From positions 1-64,000 of the forward strand of contig JAFSTC010000058.1 in assembly GCA_017450705.1 (NCBI GenBank): 64,000 nt of DNA, read 5' to 3'. The position numbers were made by a program, and so were the translations under genes. Below, in pieces: positions 35,301 to 43,431 of this stretch. The DNA comes from Lentisphaeria bacterium. Lineage in GTDB: Bacteria > Verrucomicrobiota > Lentisphaeria > Victivallales > Victivallaceae. Within the stretch, counting starts at the first letter, position 1. Every line of letters begins with the position of its first letter. A model generated the notes under the pieces. It saw only the letters and a list, made by a program, of their open reading frames with translations. It searched no databases and was not told where the DNA came from.

Positions 35301-35831
35301 GGTTTCGACCTTTCGCGGCCCCCCGAAATAGCGGACAAAAGCGTCTTCGTCAGCCCGGAGGGGAAAAATCCCCTCCTTGCGGGCGTTTCGGGCTTCCTCT
35401 TTGCGCCGCCGCTTCACGGGGAGGTGCTTCCCTTCGCCAACGCCGCCGCGGCGGCGGGGCCGGGCGTCGAGGTGCTGGGGTATTTTCAAGGCACGCGCCA
35501 TCCCGGCATGGTCATGCGCAAAACGAAAGCGGGGACCGAGATCTTCATCGGTCAGCAGGGTGCCGTCACGTCGCGCCTGCTGCGGAACATCGCAAAGGCC
35601 GCGGGCATCCATCCCGTCACGGAGGGGGAGGACCTCATGATCCGCGGCGGCGGCCTGATCGTCCTCGGCGCTTCTGCGGGAAACGGCGTCCGCCGGGTGT
35701 TCTTCCCCGCGGGAGTCGAAAACCTGACGTGTCTCACGGGGCAGAAGATCTTGAAGCGCGGGAGCGGCTTCGTCGACGTCGATCTGAAATACGGGGAATG
35801 CGCCGTTTTCAGGTACGGGAAAGGGAAATGA
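32313..35831 (+). CDS. Secreted giant GH42-like protein with LamG-type N-terminus
   Basis: The 1172-residue protein has a signal peptide (RLVTILFAMAILSGLAAPAADF). Residues about 50-230 look like a LamG-type jelly roll (LELGGHGPDLSLQGVIRSIR). From about residue 470 a TIM barrel resembles GH42/GH-A beta-galactosidases: FRAFLLEKYGSSAAIAKAWR is the usual F-WL-Y-LN-W helix and IVSEMDI a candidate nucleophile Glu strand. The acid/base position reads GGDD instead of the normal Asn-Glu, so catalysis is uncertain. A Rossmann-like domain follows (RILLLGNAMTLPPETISRI), as in GH42 domain B. It ends the sialidase operon. GAGGGAG precedes ATG. Confidence 0.68.
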   Translation: MRLVTILFAMAILSGLAAPAADFFSCGFAEMTARNGSRSVTPYCYGAPASHAAATGGRGALFAMEKLEDFRKITGKSPDAPLPAVVYRNLKDFPETGFCELEVTPFFNQTCAYRKPKKGNEKFIHYGIFSLNGPEKSSLALYIANGKLSARFIFSGGGRAVLNYPVRFWKKGRSKKITVVWGKNEQKLYVDGKLAQAAAAPGELGRFTSLELGGHGPDLSLQGVIRSIRIASGLPAVTDARSADPEIALDAKLLRDWTVKEGPLEAAPRDKGIVFTYGGGRERPVTAVLAKPAAVEPGTFVRLDLKLFKHRWSFGSKMQIFVEFTDKSGRTCERLVIDRSNVDDAYRPMDFEELASPIGIGLDLDYFNYFRVPAGCTGLRLAAEFSGNPCEAEIKSLRLFETDPAFEPWFSQPEKGEQLAFDRSPAVSDARAREILKARKKAVSSLVRNKDRVEWCIDGKKVPPAIFHNTTSDTHLLASEFYPAGYRLFTSAVILGRSVYRRPYTQTWREDGSFDLKAMEEAVLRVIREAPDAHVVLNLLVIPNALWLKENRSELRTLPDGTPGLIRGWHYLAAGSREFPTAVGESWSPSFHSRKYRKDIAEVLEKLMREFEKTPAANAVVGVYITGGDDIQFRAPREPDFSPAARPAFRAFLLEKYGSSAAIAKAWRKEKFSWDDVVIPSKERLTAPGKACFSGVGPCLESDYLEFVSSECAELKTAIRAGVKRGAPRLLTGGYDNAMSLAGSTLFGGGRMAMEKIISDPACDFLISLPPYGRQRDECTIPMGLKAYTGSMRLHKKLIVSEMDIRNPAQPPLVWWNRSRNWQAVHNSWTFRQFLNLNAGYAAAWGGMFHVYPLGGKVWYSTPEAVDAWRKALAVAAAAPGETPGSDSIAWVNDDRYCDFFPISPEGHYLAGGWNRNICAALWSSQVRFDAYLPKDLFHPDFKAPRILLLGNAMTLPPETISRIRKRFLREGRTLIWSGMPGSLSGAPLADISRAVGFDLSRPPEIADKSVFVSPEGKNPLLAGVSGFLFAPPLHGEVLPFANAAAAAGPGVEVLGYFQGTRHPGMVMRKTKAGTEIFIGQQGAVTSRLLRNIAKAAGIHPVTEGEDLMIRGGGLIVLGASAGNGVRRVFFPAGVENLTCLTGQKILKRGSGFVDVDLKYGECAVFRYGKGK

Positions 35832-35982
35832 CAGACCGGGGAAAATCCTTTCCCGATCCCGATCGGAACCGTCCCCGCGCGGAGAAACGGGGCCGAAAGG
35901 AAAAACATGCGAAACGGCGGAGCCGACAAGACGTTCGCACGCAACCGATTATCCTCCCGGAGAAAAAAGCGCCGCATTTCCT

Positions 35983-36011
35983 TTGCTATTTTGCGCTGTC
36001 AGGTGTATTTT
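35983..36011 (+). promoter_or_regulatory. Promoter of the metallophosphoesterase gene
   Basis: TTGCTA (35983-35988), 17 bases, TATTTT (36006-36011), 66 bases before ATG 36078. No clear terminator separates it from the preceding GH42-like gene; the rest of this 246-base gap shows nothing recognisable. Confidence 0.45.
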
Positions 36012-36077
36012 AATTCCGGGAAAAAGCGGCGGCGTCAGGCGTCCGGCTGCTGAAAAGAGGTACCGGAGGGAAAAATC

Positions 36078-37877
36078 ATGCGAAAAGTTCTGTTTCAGCT
36101 GTTTCTGCTGCTCCTGATCCTGGCGGGAGCGGGCTGCGCGGCGAAGTCCGGCGGAGCGGCCGCGCCCGGATTCGTTCTGAAGAAGGATTCCTTTTGGGTG
36201 GTCTTCGACAGAAACCTCACCCCGGAGGACGCGCGCAAGGCCTCGGCCTCGGGACGGCTGGAGGGCCAAAAGATCGCCTTCCGCCTGCCGGAAGAGCAGA
36301 CCATCGACCTGAAGTACCTGTGCAAAGAGTTCATTCCCGTCAAGGGGGCGGCGGTCGTTTCCTTCGTCGTCACCGCCTCTTCCGACGGCTTCTGCCGCCT
36401 GGGCGTCGGTGCGGACAACTGGTACACGTGCTGTTTCGACGGCAGAATCATTTCCACCACGGAACCCAAAGGAATAGCGCCGGGAACGCCGACTTATCTC
36501 AACAAGGGGGCGAAAGTCCGGCTCAAAAAAGGCGACAACCGGTTTTTCGTCCACACCCGCCCCGGCCGGGCGACCTGGATCTTTTCCTGCGGCCTGCTGC
36601 CCGATCTCGACAACTGGCCCCGGGATCCCGCCGACCGGCTCACGCTTTTCCGAAACGCCTTCCCGCAAAAAGACGCCATGCTGGGACCTTTCGTAAGTTG
36701 CGTCTCCACCGACAGGGCCGTCGTCAGCTTCGAGTATTCGCGGGGCATCGCCGCGGCGCTGCATTACAGGGAAGCCGGATCGGCGGAAGCGGAAAAGATC
36801 CTCGACCTCCCTCCCGTTTACGGCAGGATCCCCCAGAAAAAAATTTACCGGTTCGAACTCGATGGCCTTTTGCCCGGCCGGAAGTATGAATTCAAGATCT
36901 TCGACCGGGAAAAATTTTCGGGGCCCGTCGCGTCGGGACATTTTTCCACCCTGCCCGCCGCGGGCTGTTCCCACGTTCTGACCGCCATAAGCGACACGCA
37001 GACACTGGCTTTCGACAGGAAAAGAGTGATCCGCGATTTCGCGCGCAGGGGCGTGTTTTCCGACACCGATCTTCTGGTCTCGCTGGGAGACGTGAGCAGC
37101 AAGTTCCATGATTTCAACCAGGTCTATTTCGAAACTTTTCTCCTCCCCTTCCGGCAGGCCGGGGTCACGGCGCCTTTTTACCCCGTGCGGGGCAATCACG
37201 AGTACCAGGGACGGGAAACGGATAAATACGCGGCCTTTTTCGGGCGCCCCTACTACGCCTTCCGTTACGGGGACGTGCTCTACATCGTGCTTGACACCGG
37301 CGAGGACAAGGACACGGTCCCCGAAGAGGACCATTACACGCTTCTCACCGATACCGCACAGTATTTCCGGGAGCAGAAAGCGTGGCTCGAAAAACTGGTC
37401 GAAAGCGACATGTGCAAGACGGCGAAAAAGCGCATCGTGCTGGCCCACGCCACGCCTTTCGAATGGCAGTCGGATTACTATTACGGCAACATCCGGTACT
37501 TCGCCTCGGTCTTTTTCGGGAAAAAGCCCAGGTGCGCCATCGACCTCTGGCTCTGCGGAGACGTCCATTCGCCCTTCCGTTTCGACCCGGTGACGCGGGA
37601 GCTTGCCGGAGCAAAGCGTGTTCCCACGGAGAAACATCCCTGCCGCCTGACGGAAAACGACGAAAAGAACATCCATTTCCCCGTCTACGTCAATGACGGC
37701 CCCTACGGCGCGGGCCAGAATTTCAGCGTGACCCGCGTGGCGGTCCGGCCCGACCGGCTGGAACTGCTCTGCATGGGAGAGGACGGCACGGTCATGGACG
37801 AGATCGTCATCCGCAGGGGGCGGCCCTTCGAAGTCAAAAAAAGCATTTACAAAAAATACACGCCTTACAAAAACTGA
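36078..37877 (+). CDS. Metallophosphoesterase lipoprotein
   Basis: The 599-residue protein has a lipoprotein signal with lipobox LAGAGC. The first 300 residues are beta-rich and end in a fibronectin-like YRFELDGLLPGRKYEFKIFD segment, an arrangement seen in purple-acid-phosphatase-like enzymes. The calcineurin-like core follows with AISDTQ, LGDVSS, PVRGNHEY, VLAHATPF and LCGDVHSPF, giving the five metallophosphatase motifs. It should be a periplasm- or surface-exposed phosphoesterase held by a lipid anchor. It has its own promoter and sits between two glycosidase loci. The substrate, whether phosphate esters or phosphorylated glycans, is unknown. Confidence 0.85.
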   Translation: MRKVLFQLFLLLLILAGAGCAAKSGGAAAPGFVLKKDSFWVVFDRNLTPEDARKASASGRLEGQKIAFRLPEEQTIDLKYLCKEFIPVKGAAVVSFVVTASSDGFCRLGVGADNWYTCCFDGRIISTTEPKGIAPGTPTYLNKGAKVRLKKGDNRFFVHTRPGRATWIFSCGLLPDLDNWPRDPADRLTLFRNAFPQKDAMLGPFVSCVSTDRAVVSFEYSRGIAAALHYREAGSAEAEKILDLPPVYGRIPQKKIYRFELDGLLPGRKYEFKIFDREKFSGPVASGHFSTLPAAGCSHVLTAISDTQTLAFDRKRVIRDFARRGVFSDTDLLVSLGDVSSKFHDFNQVYFETFLLPFRQAGVTAPFYPVRGNHEYQGRETDKYAAFFGRPYYAFRYGDVLYIVLDTGEDKDTVPEEDHYTLLTDTAQYFREQKAWLEKLVESDMCKTAKKRIVLAHATPFEWQSDYYYGNIRYFASVFFGKKPRCAIDLWLCGDVHSPFRFDPVTRELAGAKRVPTEKHPCRLTENDEKNIHFPVYVNDGPYGAGQNFSVTRVAVRPDRLELLCMGEDGTVMDEIVIRRGRPFEVKKSIYKKYTPYKN

Positions 37878-37990
37878 CGGCGGAGCCTCCTCAAGGCGTG
37901 CGGGAATTTTGCGGAGGCAGGCGGGTCCGGAAGGCCCCGCCCGCAGAAAAACGAAAAACATGCGAAAAACGAATATTTGCAATATATTTT

Positions 37991-38008
37991 CATGCAACCC
38001 GTTGCATG
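37991..38008. promoter_or_regulatory. LacI-type palindromic operator
   Basis: CATGCAAC-CC-GTTGCATG is a perfect 8-base inverted repeat with a 2-base centre. Such even-spaced TGCAAC/GTTGCA palindromes are typical LacI-family operators, and a LacI-type gene starts 107 bases downstream, so autoregulation is likely. It lies about 30 bases upstream of the -35 box. Confidence 0.55.
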
Positions 38009-38036
38009 CTTCGTCGAAAAAAATTACGCATGTATT

Positions 38037-38065
38037 TTGCAATTATTCTTCCCTCAGTGTATCTT
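38037..38065 (+). promoter_or_regulatory. Promoter of the LacI-type regulator
   Basis: TTGCAA (38037-38042), 17 bases, TATCTT (38060-38065), 49 bases before the GTG start. It rules out longer readings of the regulator that begin at 37977. Confidence 0.5.
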
Positions 38066-38114
38066 ATTCCCGGTGAGGGGCGGCAGGGGGCCGCAAAACG
38101 GAGGGTTTCGAGCA

Positions 38115-39314
38115 GTGGGCAAGAAGATAACATCGACCGATATCGCACGTTTCGCCAACGTGCACCAGTCGACGGTGTCCCGTGCGCTCAATCCGGAGAT
38201 GGCCTGGCAGGTCAGTCCGGAGAAGCGTGAGGAGATCCGCGCCCTGTGCCGGAAATACGGCATCATGCCCTCCCGGGCCGCCCGGCGGCGGGGACGGACG
38301 GGCCGCATCGCCCTCATTCTGGGGAACATGGCCCGGGACCTCTGCGACATCGGGCGGAGCATGCGGATCCAGCGGATGTGCGACATTTTTCAAAACAACG
38401 GCTACACCCTGGATCTCATCCGGCTGGACTGGCGGTCAGGCCGGCAGGTCTCGGTCATGCGCCGTATTCTGAGTTCCTGGCAGGCAGATGTCTACATCGT
38501 GCCCGGAATTCTGCTCAACTGCCAGTCTCTCGATCTGCTAAGGGAAACCAGTTCCCGGCTCATCGTCACCCTCGGCGAGGACATGGATCAGATCCCCTAC
38601 CCGGACCATCGCTGGCTCTCTTATTTTTCGGTCGACAGCTCCGACGCATGTGAGGAGGCCTTCGCCGCCATTCCCCCGGAACACCGGTGCAGAATGCTCT
38701 ATTTCGGGCGCAGGAATTTCGCTTCGGAATGCAAGATCAAGAGGCTCCGCGCAGTTATTGCCCGGAACGGGGGAGATCCCGAAGCGCTGGAAAGTCTGTT
38801 CTTCGCCGCGGGGGGGAGCCTCACGCCCGTCGAGGTCCAGCGGCGCGCGGCCCGGACCGTGCGGGAGAACGCCGGCCGGCTGAACAGGTTTTCCTCATTC
38901 TGGTGCGGAGGCGACTCCGCCGTCTTCCTCTACGACGAACTGCGGCGCGCGGGCCGGACGCCGGGACGGGATTTCACCGTCGTCGCCCACGGCGTCCGCG
39001 GGCGGCTCCTCGAACCGCCGGAGCCGGGCATCAACCTCATCTGCAGCGACGTGGATCAAACCGCGGAGAAGCTCTGCGAGTATGCGCTGCATCTCGTCGA
39101 TGCCCCCTCCCCCGGTCGTCTGGTGCAGAAGCTTGCCTTTCATCCCGCGCGGTACGATCTTTTGAAAGAGCCTCCCGCCGGGGACGGCCCCGAAAGCGGA
39201 AAAGCCGGGACAGGCCCCGGAAATCCCCTCCCGGGTGAGGCGTGCATCAGGGGAAAAGCGAAAAAAACAAGTTGCAGGCAAAAGCCGAACGCTTCGAAAA
39301 CAAAACATATTTAA
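38115..39314 (+). CDS. LacI-family transcriptional regulator
   Basis: The protein of about 399 residues has an N-terminal LacI HTH ([20 protein letters not shown], residues 6-25) followed by the hinge region and a periplasmic-binding-protein-like domain ([64 protein letters not shown]). The GTG start at 38115 has GGAGG ten bases upstream and lies after the promoter. The C-terminal 45 residues are Lys/Pro-rich and atypical. It is followed after 11 bases by two pseudopilins, a DUF4838 protein and a glycosidase, which it probably controls together with itself. Confidence 0.88.
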   Translation: MGKKITSTDIARFANVHQSTVSRALNPEMAWQVSPEKREEIRALCRKYGIMPSRAARRRGRTGRIALILGNMARDLCDIGRSMRIQRMCDIFQNNGYTLDLIRLDWRSGRQVSVMRRILSSWQADVYIVPGILLNCQSLDLLRETSSRLIVTLGEDMDQIPYPDHRWLSYFSVDSSDACEEAFAAIPPEHRCRMLYFGRRNFASECKIKRLRAVIARNGGDPEALESLFFAAGGSLTPVEVQRRAARTVRENAGRLNRFSSFWCGGDSAVFLYDELRRAGRTPGRDFTVVAHGVRGRLLEPPEPGINLICSDVDQTAEKLCEYALHLVDAPSPGRLVQKLAFHPARYDLLKEPPAGDGPESGKAGTGPGNPLPGEACIRGKAKKTSCRQKPNASKTKHI

Positions 39315-39325
39315 TGGAGGTGCGT

Positions 39326-40120
39326 ATGAGCTTTCCCGAAAAACTGCCGGAAGCGGCCGCCGGAAACACCGTCGAAAGTCTGCCGCAGGGGCGTCCCGCC
39401 CCCTTCACGCTGATAGAGCTCCTCGTCGTCATCGCGATCATCGCCATTCTCGCCGCGATGCTGATGCCCGCGCTGCAGCAGGCACGGCAGACGGCGGCCA
39501 GGGCGTCCTGTCAGAGCAACGAGAAATCCATGGGGGCGATGTTCAGCATATACGAGAGCCAGAACGGCCGTCTTCCGCCTTCGCAGTGGAACTTGGACAC
39601 CACGGAGACGACCAAGAACTGGGGCTGGTATCACTTTCTGTACAGAAAGAAAAATATGGACGGCGGCAGCAATCTGTGGAGTTCCCGCCGCAGCGACTGG
39701 ACGGCCATGCACTGTCCCGGCGCAAAGCCCAACCTCAACCCCGCAAGACCGGAAGCCAACTACTGGGCCGTCCGCCAGAGCCTGGGGCTCCTCAAGGCGG
39801 ACGGAACATGGAAGTACAGCGGCGCGGCGACCCGCCCCCTGATGGGCATGCTGATCCGCAGCGTGAGGCCCATGTCCAAGACGCTCCTCGTCACGGACTT
39901 TTACTATAAGAGCACGTTCGCCGACAATGCCGTGGAAAATTTCTCGTGCAGGACCGAACCGTGGAAGTCCGGCGAATCCAACTTCAAGGATTGCGGCGAC
40001 AAGGATATCAACGCCAACCATGTGACGGGGGCGAACCACCTCTTTGCCGACGGCCATGTGGAGCTGCTGAACAACAAGGTGATCCCCAAATACGTGAGAA
40101 ACTACTGGTCGAATTATTGA
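39326..40120 (+). CDS. Prepilin-type pseudopilin, tandem copy A
   Basis: The 264-residue protein has a leader of about 30 residues and [20 protein letters not shown], then [19 protein letters not shown]. The C-terminus has [16 protein letters not shown], an exact H-X9-DG. ATG at 39326 is chosen because GGAGG lies five bases upstream; an in-frame ATG at 39314 overlaps the ribosome site itself. It is a close duplicate of the next gene: both share the GAATGGAGGTGCGTATGAG-like start region, the LPQG segment in the leader, [15 protein letters not shown] and [20 protein letters not shown]. It belongs to the LacI-linked operon. Confidence 0.92.
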   Translation: MSFPEKLPEAAAGNTVESLPQGRPAPFTLIELLVVIAIIAILAAMLMPALQQARQTAARASCQSNEKSMGAMFSIYESQNGRLPPSQWNLDTTETTKNWGWYHFLYRKKNMDGGSNLWSSRRSDWTAMHCPGAKPNLNPARPEANYWAVRQSLGLLKADGTWKYSGAATRPLMGMLIRSVRPMSKTLLVTDFYYKSTFADNAVENFSCRTEPWKSGESNFKDCGDKDINANHVTGANHLFADGHVELLNNKVIPKYVRNYWSNY

Positions 40121-40132
40121 ATGGAGGTGCGT

Positions 40133-40936
40133 ATGAGTTTTACCGAAAAACCGTCGGGTGGGACAGCCGGAAACGCCGTTGGAAGTCTGCCGCAGGGGCA
40201 TTCCGTCCCGGTGCGGCTCTTCACGTTGATCGAGTTACTGGTGGTGATCGCCATCATCGCCATATTGGCCGCCATGCTCATGCCCGCGCTGCAGCAGGCG
40301 CGCATGTCGGCGGCGAAGGCCTCGTGCCAGAGCAACGAAAAGACCATGGGGACGATGTTCGGCATGTACGAAGGCCAGAACGGCCGTCTTCCGCCCTCGA
40401 CCTGGAACAGGAACAGTGAAGATACTTTTCAGAACTGGGGCTGGTATCACTATCTGTTCCGGAAGAAAAATATGGACGGCGGCAGCAATCTGTGGAGTTC
40501 CCGCCGCACCGACTGGACGATCATGCGCTGTCCCGGCGCCAAGCCCAACCTCGCCAACAACAGAGCCGAACGCAACTACTGGGCCGTCCGGCAGAGCATG
40601 GGGCTCCTCAAGGCGGACGGGACGTGGAAGTACAGCGGCGCGGCGACGCGTCCTCTGATGGGCATGCTGATCCGCAGTGTGAGACCCATGTCCAAAACGC
40701 TCCTCGTCACTGACTGGTATCATACGAGTTCGTACTGTGACAACGCCACGGAAAATTACTCGTGCAGGACCGAACCGTGCAAGGCCGGCGACTCCGGCTA
40801 CAAGGAGTGCGGCAACAAGGATGTCAACGGCAACCACCAGACGGGGGCGAACCACCTCTTCGCGGACGGTCATGTGGAGTTTCTGAACTACAAGGTGATC
40901 CCCAAATACGTGAGAAACTACTGGTCGAACTACTGA
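40133..40936 (+). CDS. Prepilin-type pseudopilin, tandem copy B
   Basis: The 267-residue protein duplicates the preceding gene. It keeps GGAGG before ATG, a leader of about 34 residues including [44 protein letters not shown] and the H-X9-DG motif [16 protein letters not shown]. Divergence is greatest in the leader and around residues 85-95 and 215-235. Copy A's stop is immediately followed by the duplicated ATGGAGG start region. It lies 16 bases before the DUF4838 copy 2 gene. A pair of slightly different pseudopilins suggests either heteromeric assembly or recent expansion. Confidence 0.92.
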   Translation: MSFTEKPSGGTAGNAVGSLPQGHSVPVRLFTLIELLVVIAIIAILAAMLMPALQQARMSAAKASCQSNEKTMGTMFGMYEGQNGRLPPSTWNRNSEDTFQNWGWYHYLFRKKNMDGGSNLWSSRRTDWTIMRCPGAKPNLANNRAERNYWAVRQSMGLLKADGTWKYSGAATRPLMGMLIRSVRPMSKTLLVTDWYHTSSYCDNATENYSCRTEPCKAGDSGYKECGNKDVNGNHQTGANHLFADGHVEFLNYKVIPKYVRNYWSNY

Positions 40937-40952
40937 AAGGAACACGGCGATC

Positions 40953-43427
40953 ATGAAAAAAAGCATTTTTGCGGCGCTGCTCTCTTTGTGCGCCGCTGTC
41001 CTGTCCGCGGGCGGTTCGCATGACGCGGCGGGCTTCACCTTTGCCCGCGGCGGAAGGGCTTGTGCCCGGATCGTCGTGAATCCCCGGGCCGGACAGCTGG
41101 AAAAAATGGCCGCGGACGACCTGAAAAAATTTCTAGAGGAAGCCACGGGAGCCAAATTCGAAGTCGTCTCCGAAGACGCGGCGGAAAGGTCCGCAACGAA
41201 CACCATCTATCTGGGAGCCACGAAGTTCGCCGAAAAGAACGGATTTCGGCAATCGTCTCTCAAGGACGAGGAGTGGGTTCTCAAAACCGTCGGGAATGAC
41301 CTCATCGTCACGGGCGGCGTTCCCGTCGGGACCTTTTACGGCGTCTGGGCCCTGCTCAACAAACTGGGCATCTACGTGCTGACGGCGGAGCAGAACGCCG
41401 TGCCGAAACTCCCCGACTGCAAGATCGGTCCCCTCGACGTGCGGCGGACGCCGGAATTCGTAGGGCGCATGATCTTCATGTACGACCAGACCATCCAGTC
41501 GCGGGACCGGGTCCCGGAGTCGATGAAGGAAAAGCTCAGGCTCTTCAATCTGCGCGTGGGCATCAATCAGCAGGAGACCCGGCGGATCGTGCCGTACTAC
41601 ATCGGCAGATTTTACAAACTGGCCGCGCGGCTTGCGCCGCTTGGGTCGCATTCGCTCTGCAAATTCGTCGAACCGGCCAAACTCTTCAAAACTCACCCGG
41701 AATATTTCGCGATGAACGAAAAGGGGCAGCGCTTCAGTCCGCCGCCCCCGTATCTCAAAGCGGGCAGCGTCTGCATGTCCAATCCGGAAGTGGCAAAGGT
41801 CACGCTGGAGTCTCTTCGCGCGATGATCAAAAAGGACCGTGCGGAGAAAAAGCCGGAGGACTGGGCGTACATCTACCCCATCACGACGCTGGACAACATG
41901 AAGTACATCTGCAAGTGCCCGAACTGCACCGCGATCAGCCGCGAGGAGGAATCCGAAGCGGGTCTCTACCTGCGGTACATCAACACCGTCGCCGAGGCCA
42001 TCGCCAGGGAATATCCGGATGTCCTGATCAAGATCTCCGCCTACTCGGCGGCCCGCAAGGCGCCCAAGCTCGCCCGTCCCGCGAAAAACGTCCTCGTGAG
42101 TTTCCCCGACAACTTCACCAAGTCCGACCCCTTCCGCCCGCTGACGCACCCCATCAACGCCGATCAGCTCCGCGAGTTCGAGTCCTGGAAGAAGATCAGT
42201 CCCCGCTTCATGATGAGCGATTACTGGAACATCGGCATGAAATATTTCGTCCCGCCGCGGGTCGAAGTCATGCTGGACGCCATCAAGCCCGATTTCGACT
42301 TCTTCAAGAAAAACGGGATCATGGCCGTTTTCATCGAGAACGAACGGGAGTTCGTCACGCCCCAGCCCTTCTACGATCTGCAGGTGTTCCTGGGGACCCA
42401 TCTCCTGATGGATCTGGACCGGGACGTGGAAAAGCTGATCGACATCTTCCTGAAGTACTATTACGGCGAAAAAGCGGCCCCGATCATGCGCGCATTTCTG
42501 GATGAGATCCGCGAGGGCGTCCGGAAGCAGCCCAACCGGCAGACCACGCTGAGCGTCCGCCGCTGGCGCTACTGGACCGGCAAATTCGCCGTCCGCAATT
42601 ACCTCAAACTCAAGGAGGCCGCGGCCATGTATCCCGAAGGCAGTCCTTACCGCGAGCGGATCGAGGAAAACATGATCTCCCTCATCTGGCTTTCGCTGCT
42701 CCACCGCCGGGAGTTCGCTCCCGAGTTCAAGCGCGCGGGCATCGACCAGAAGGCGCTGACCGCCGAGTGCAAGCGCTTCGTCGAGAGATTCATCTACCGC
42801 TGGGGCGCAAAAAGGCCGCGGAAGACCCTTGCCTCGTATCAGCACAGGTGGGAAACGATCGAACTTGACCGTCCCCGTCCGGCAAAATTCAAAGACGTTC
42901 CCGAGGAGGACATCCGCATCGCGGGGGCCGAGTTCGCCAGTCCCGCAGGCATCATGAAGGCAGCCGTCGTCGACGATCCGGAATCCGTGGCCGGCAAGGC
43001 CATGCGGTGCTTCGGCCCCACGGAGGAATATCACCATGAGGGAGAGGTCACGCTGCAGAACGGCCTCAAAATGTCGCCGCGCAAATTCTGCCTGAGCGCC
43101 ACAAGCGGCGTCGACAAGAAAAGCATCTCCATGATCTTCAAGGACAGCGACATTCCCCGCGACGAAAAGTACCACTGGTACAAGCTGCCGGGCGCGCTCG
43201 ACATCGCCGAAACGACCTGGTTCTGGGCCATGTGCTGGGGGATCCAGTTCAGACTGAGCTCCTTCTACGTCCTCGGCGACGGCGTGGCCGACAACAACCG
43301 CTGGGAGTGCTGGTTCTCCGCCAAGTTCACCGGGCCCGCCTACGCGCCGGGCTCCAAAAAGGAGAACGCCGTCTGGGTGGATCTGGTGGTCCTGACCCGC
43401 GAAAACGCGAAGGTCGCAAAACAGTAG
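40953..43427 (+). CDS. Secreted DUF4838 protein, putative glycosidase (copy 2)
   Basis: The 824-residue protein starts with a signal peptide (KSIFAALLSLCAAVLSAGGS). It shares with the copy at 29847 the KMAADDLKKFLEEATGAKFE helix, KTVGNDLIVTG, VGTFYGVWALLNKLGIYVL, KFVEPAKLFKTHPEYFAMNE, KCPNCTAISREEESEAG and EGSPYRERIEENMISLIW. Both end with a carbohydrate-binding-like beta module (SSFYVLGDGVADNN, CWFSAKFTGPAY). The GH20/67-like N-terminal domain plus DUF4838 core suggests an extracellular or periplasmic glycosidase. It lies between the tandem pseudopilins and the trehalase-fold gene. Confidence 0.82.
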   Translation: MKKSIFAALLSLCAAVLSAGGSHDAAGFTFARGGRACARIVVNPRAGQLEKMAADDLKKFLEEATGAKFEVVSEDAAERSATNTIYLGATKFAEKNGFRQSSLKDEEWVLKTVGNDLIVTGGVPVGTFYGVWALLNKLGIYVLTAEQNAVPKLPDCKIGPLDVRRTPEFVGRMIFMYDQTIQSRDRVPESMKEKLRLFNLRVGINQQETRRIVPYYIGRFYKLAARLAPLGSHSLCKFVEPAKLFKTHPEYFAMNEKGQRFSPPPPYLKAGSVCMSNPEVAKVTLESLRAMIKKDRAEKKPEDWAYIYPITTLDNMKYICKCPNCTAISREEESEAGLYLRYINTVAEAIAREYPDVLIKISAYSAARKAPKLARPAKNVLVSFPDNFTKSDPFRPLTHPINADQLREFESWKKISPRFMMSDYWNIGMKYFVPPRVEVMLDAIKPDFDFFKKNGIMAVFIENEREFVTPQPFYDLQVFLGTHLLMDLDRDVEKLIDIFLKYYYGEKAAPIMRAFLDEIREGVRKQPNRQTTLSVRRWRYWTGKFAVRNYLKLKEAAAMYPEGSPYRERIEENMISLIWLSLLHRREFAPEFKRAGIDQKALTAECKRFVERFIYRWGAKRPRKTLASYQHRWETIELDRPRPAKFKDVPEEDIRIAGAEFASPAGIMKAAVVDDPESVAGKAMRCFGPTEEYHHEGEVTLQNGLKMSPRKFCLSATSGVDKKSISMIFKDSDIPRDEKYHWYKLPGALDIAETTWFWAMCWGIQFRLSSFYVLGDGVADNNRWECWFSAKFTGPAYAPGSKKENAVWVDLVVLTRENAKVAKQ

Positions 43428-43431
43428 CATC

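Noticed and set aside
37977-38114. Upstream ATG for the LacI-type regulator
   Set aside because: The added 46 residues are hydrophobic and Cys-rich, cover the operator and promoter, and precede an otherwise standard LacI HTH that begins after the GTG at 38115.
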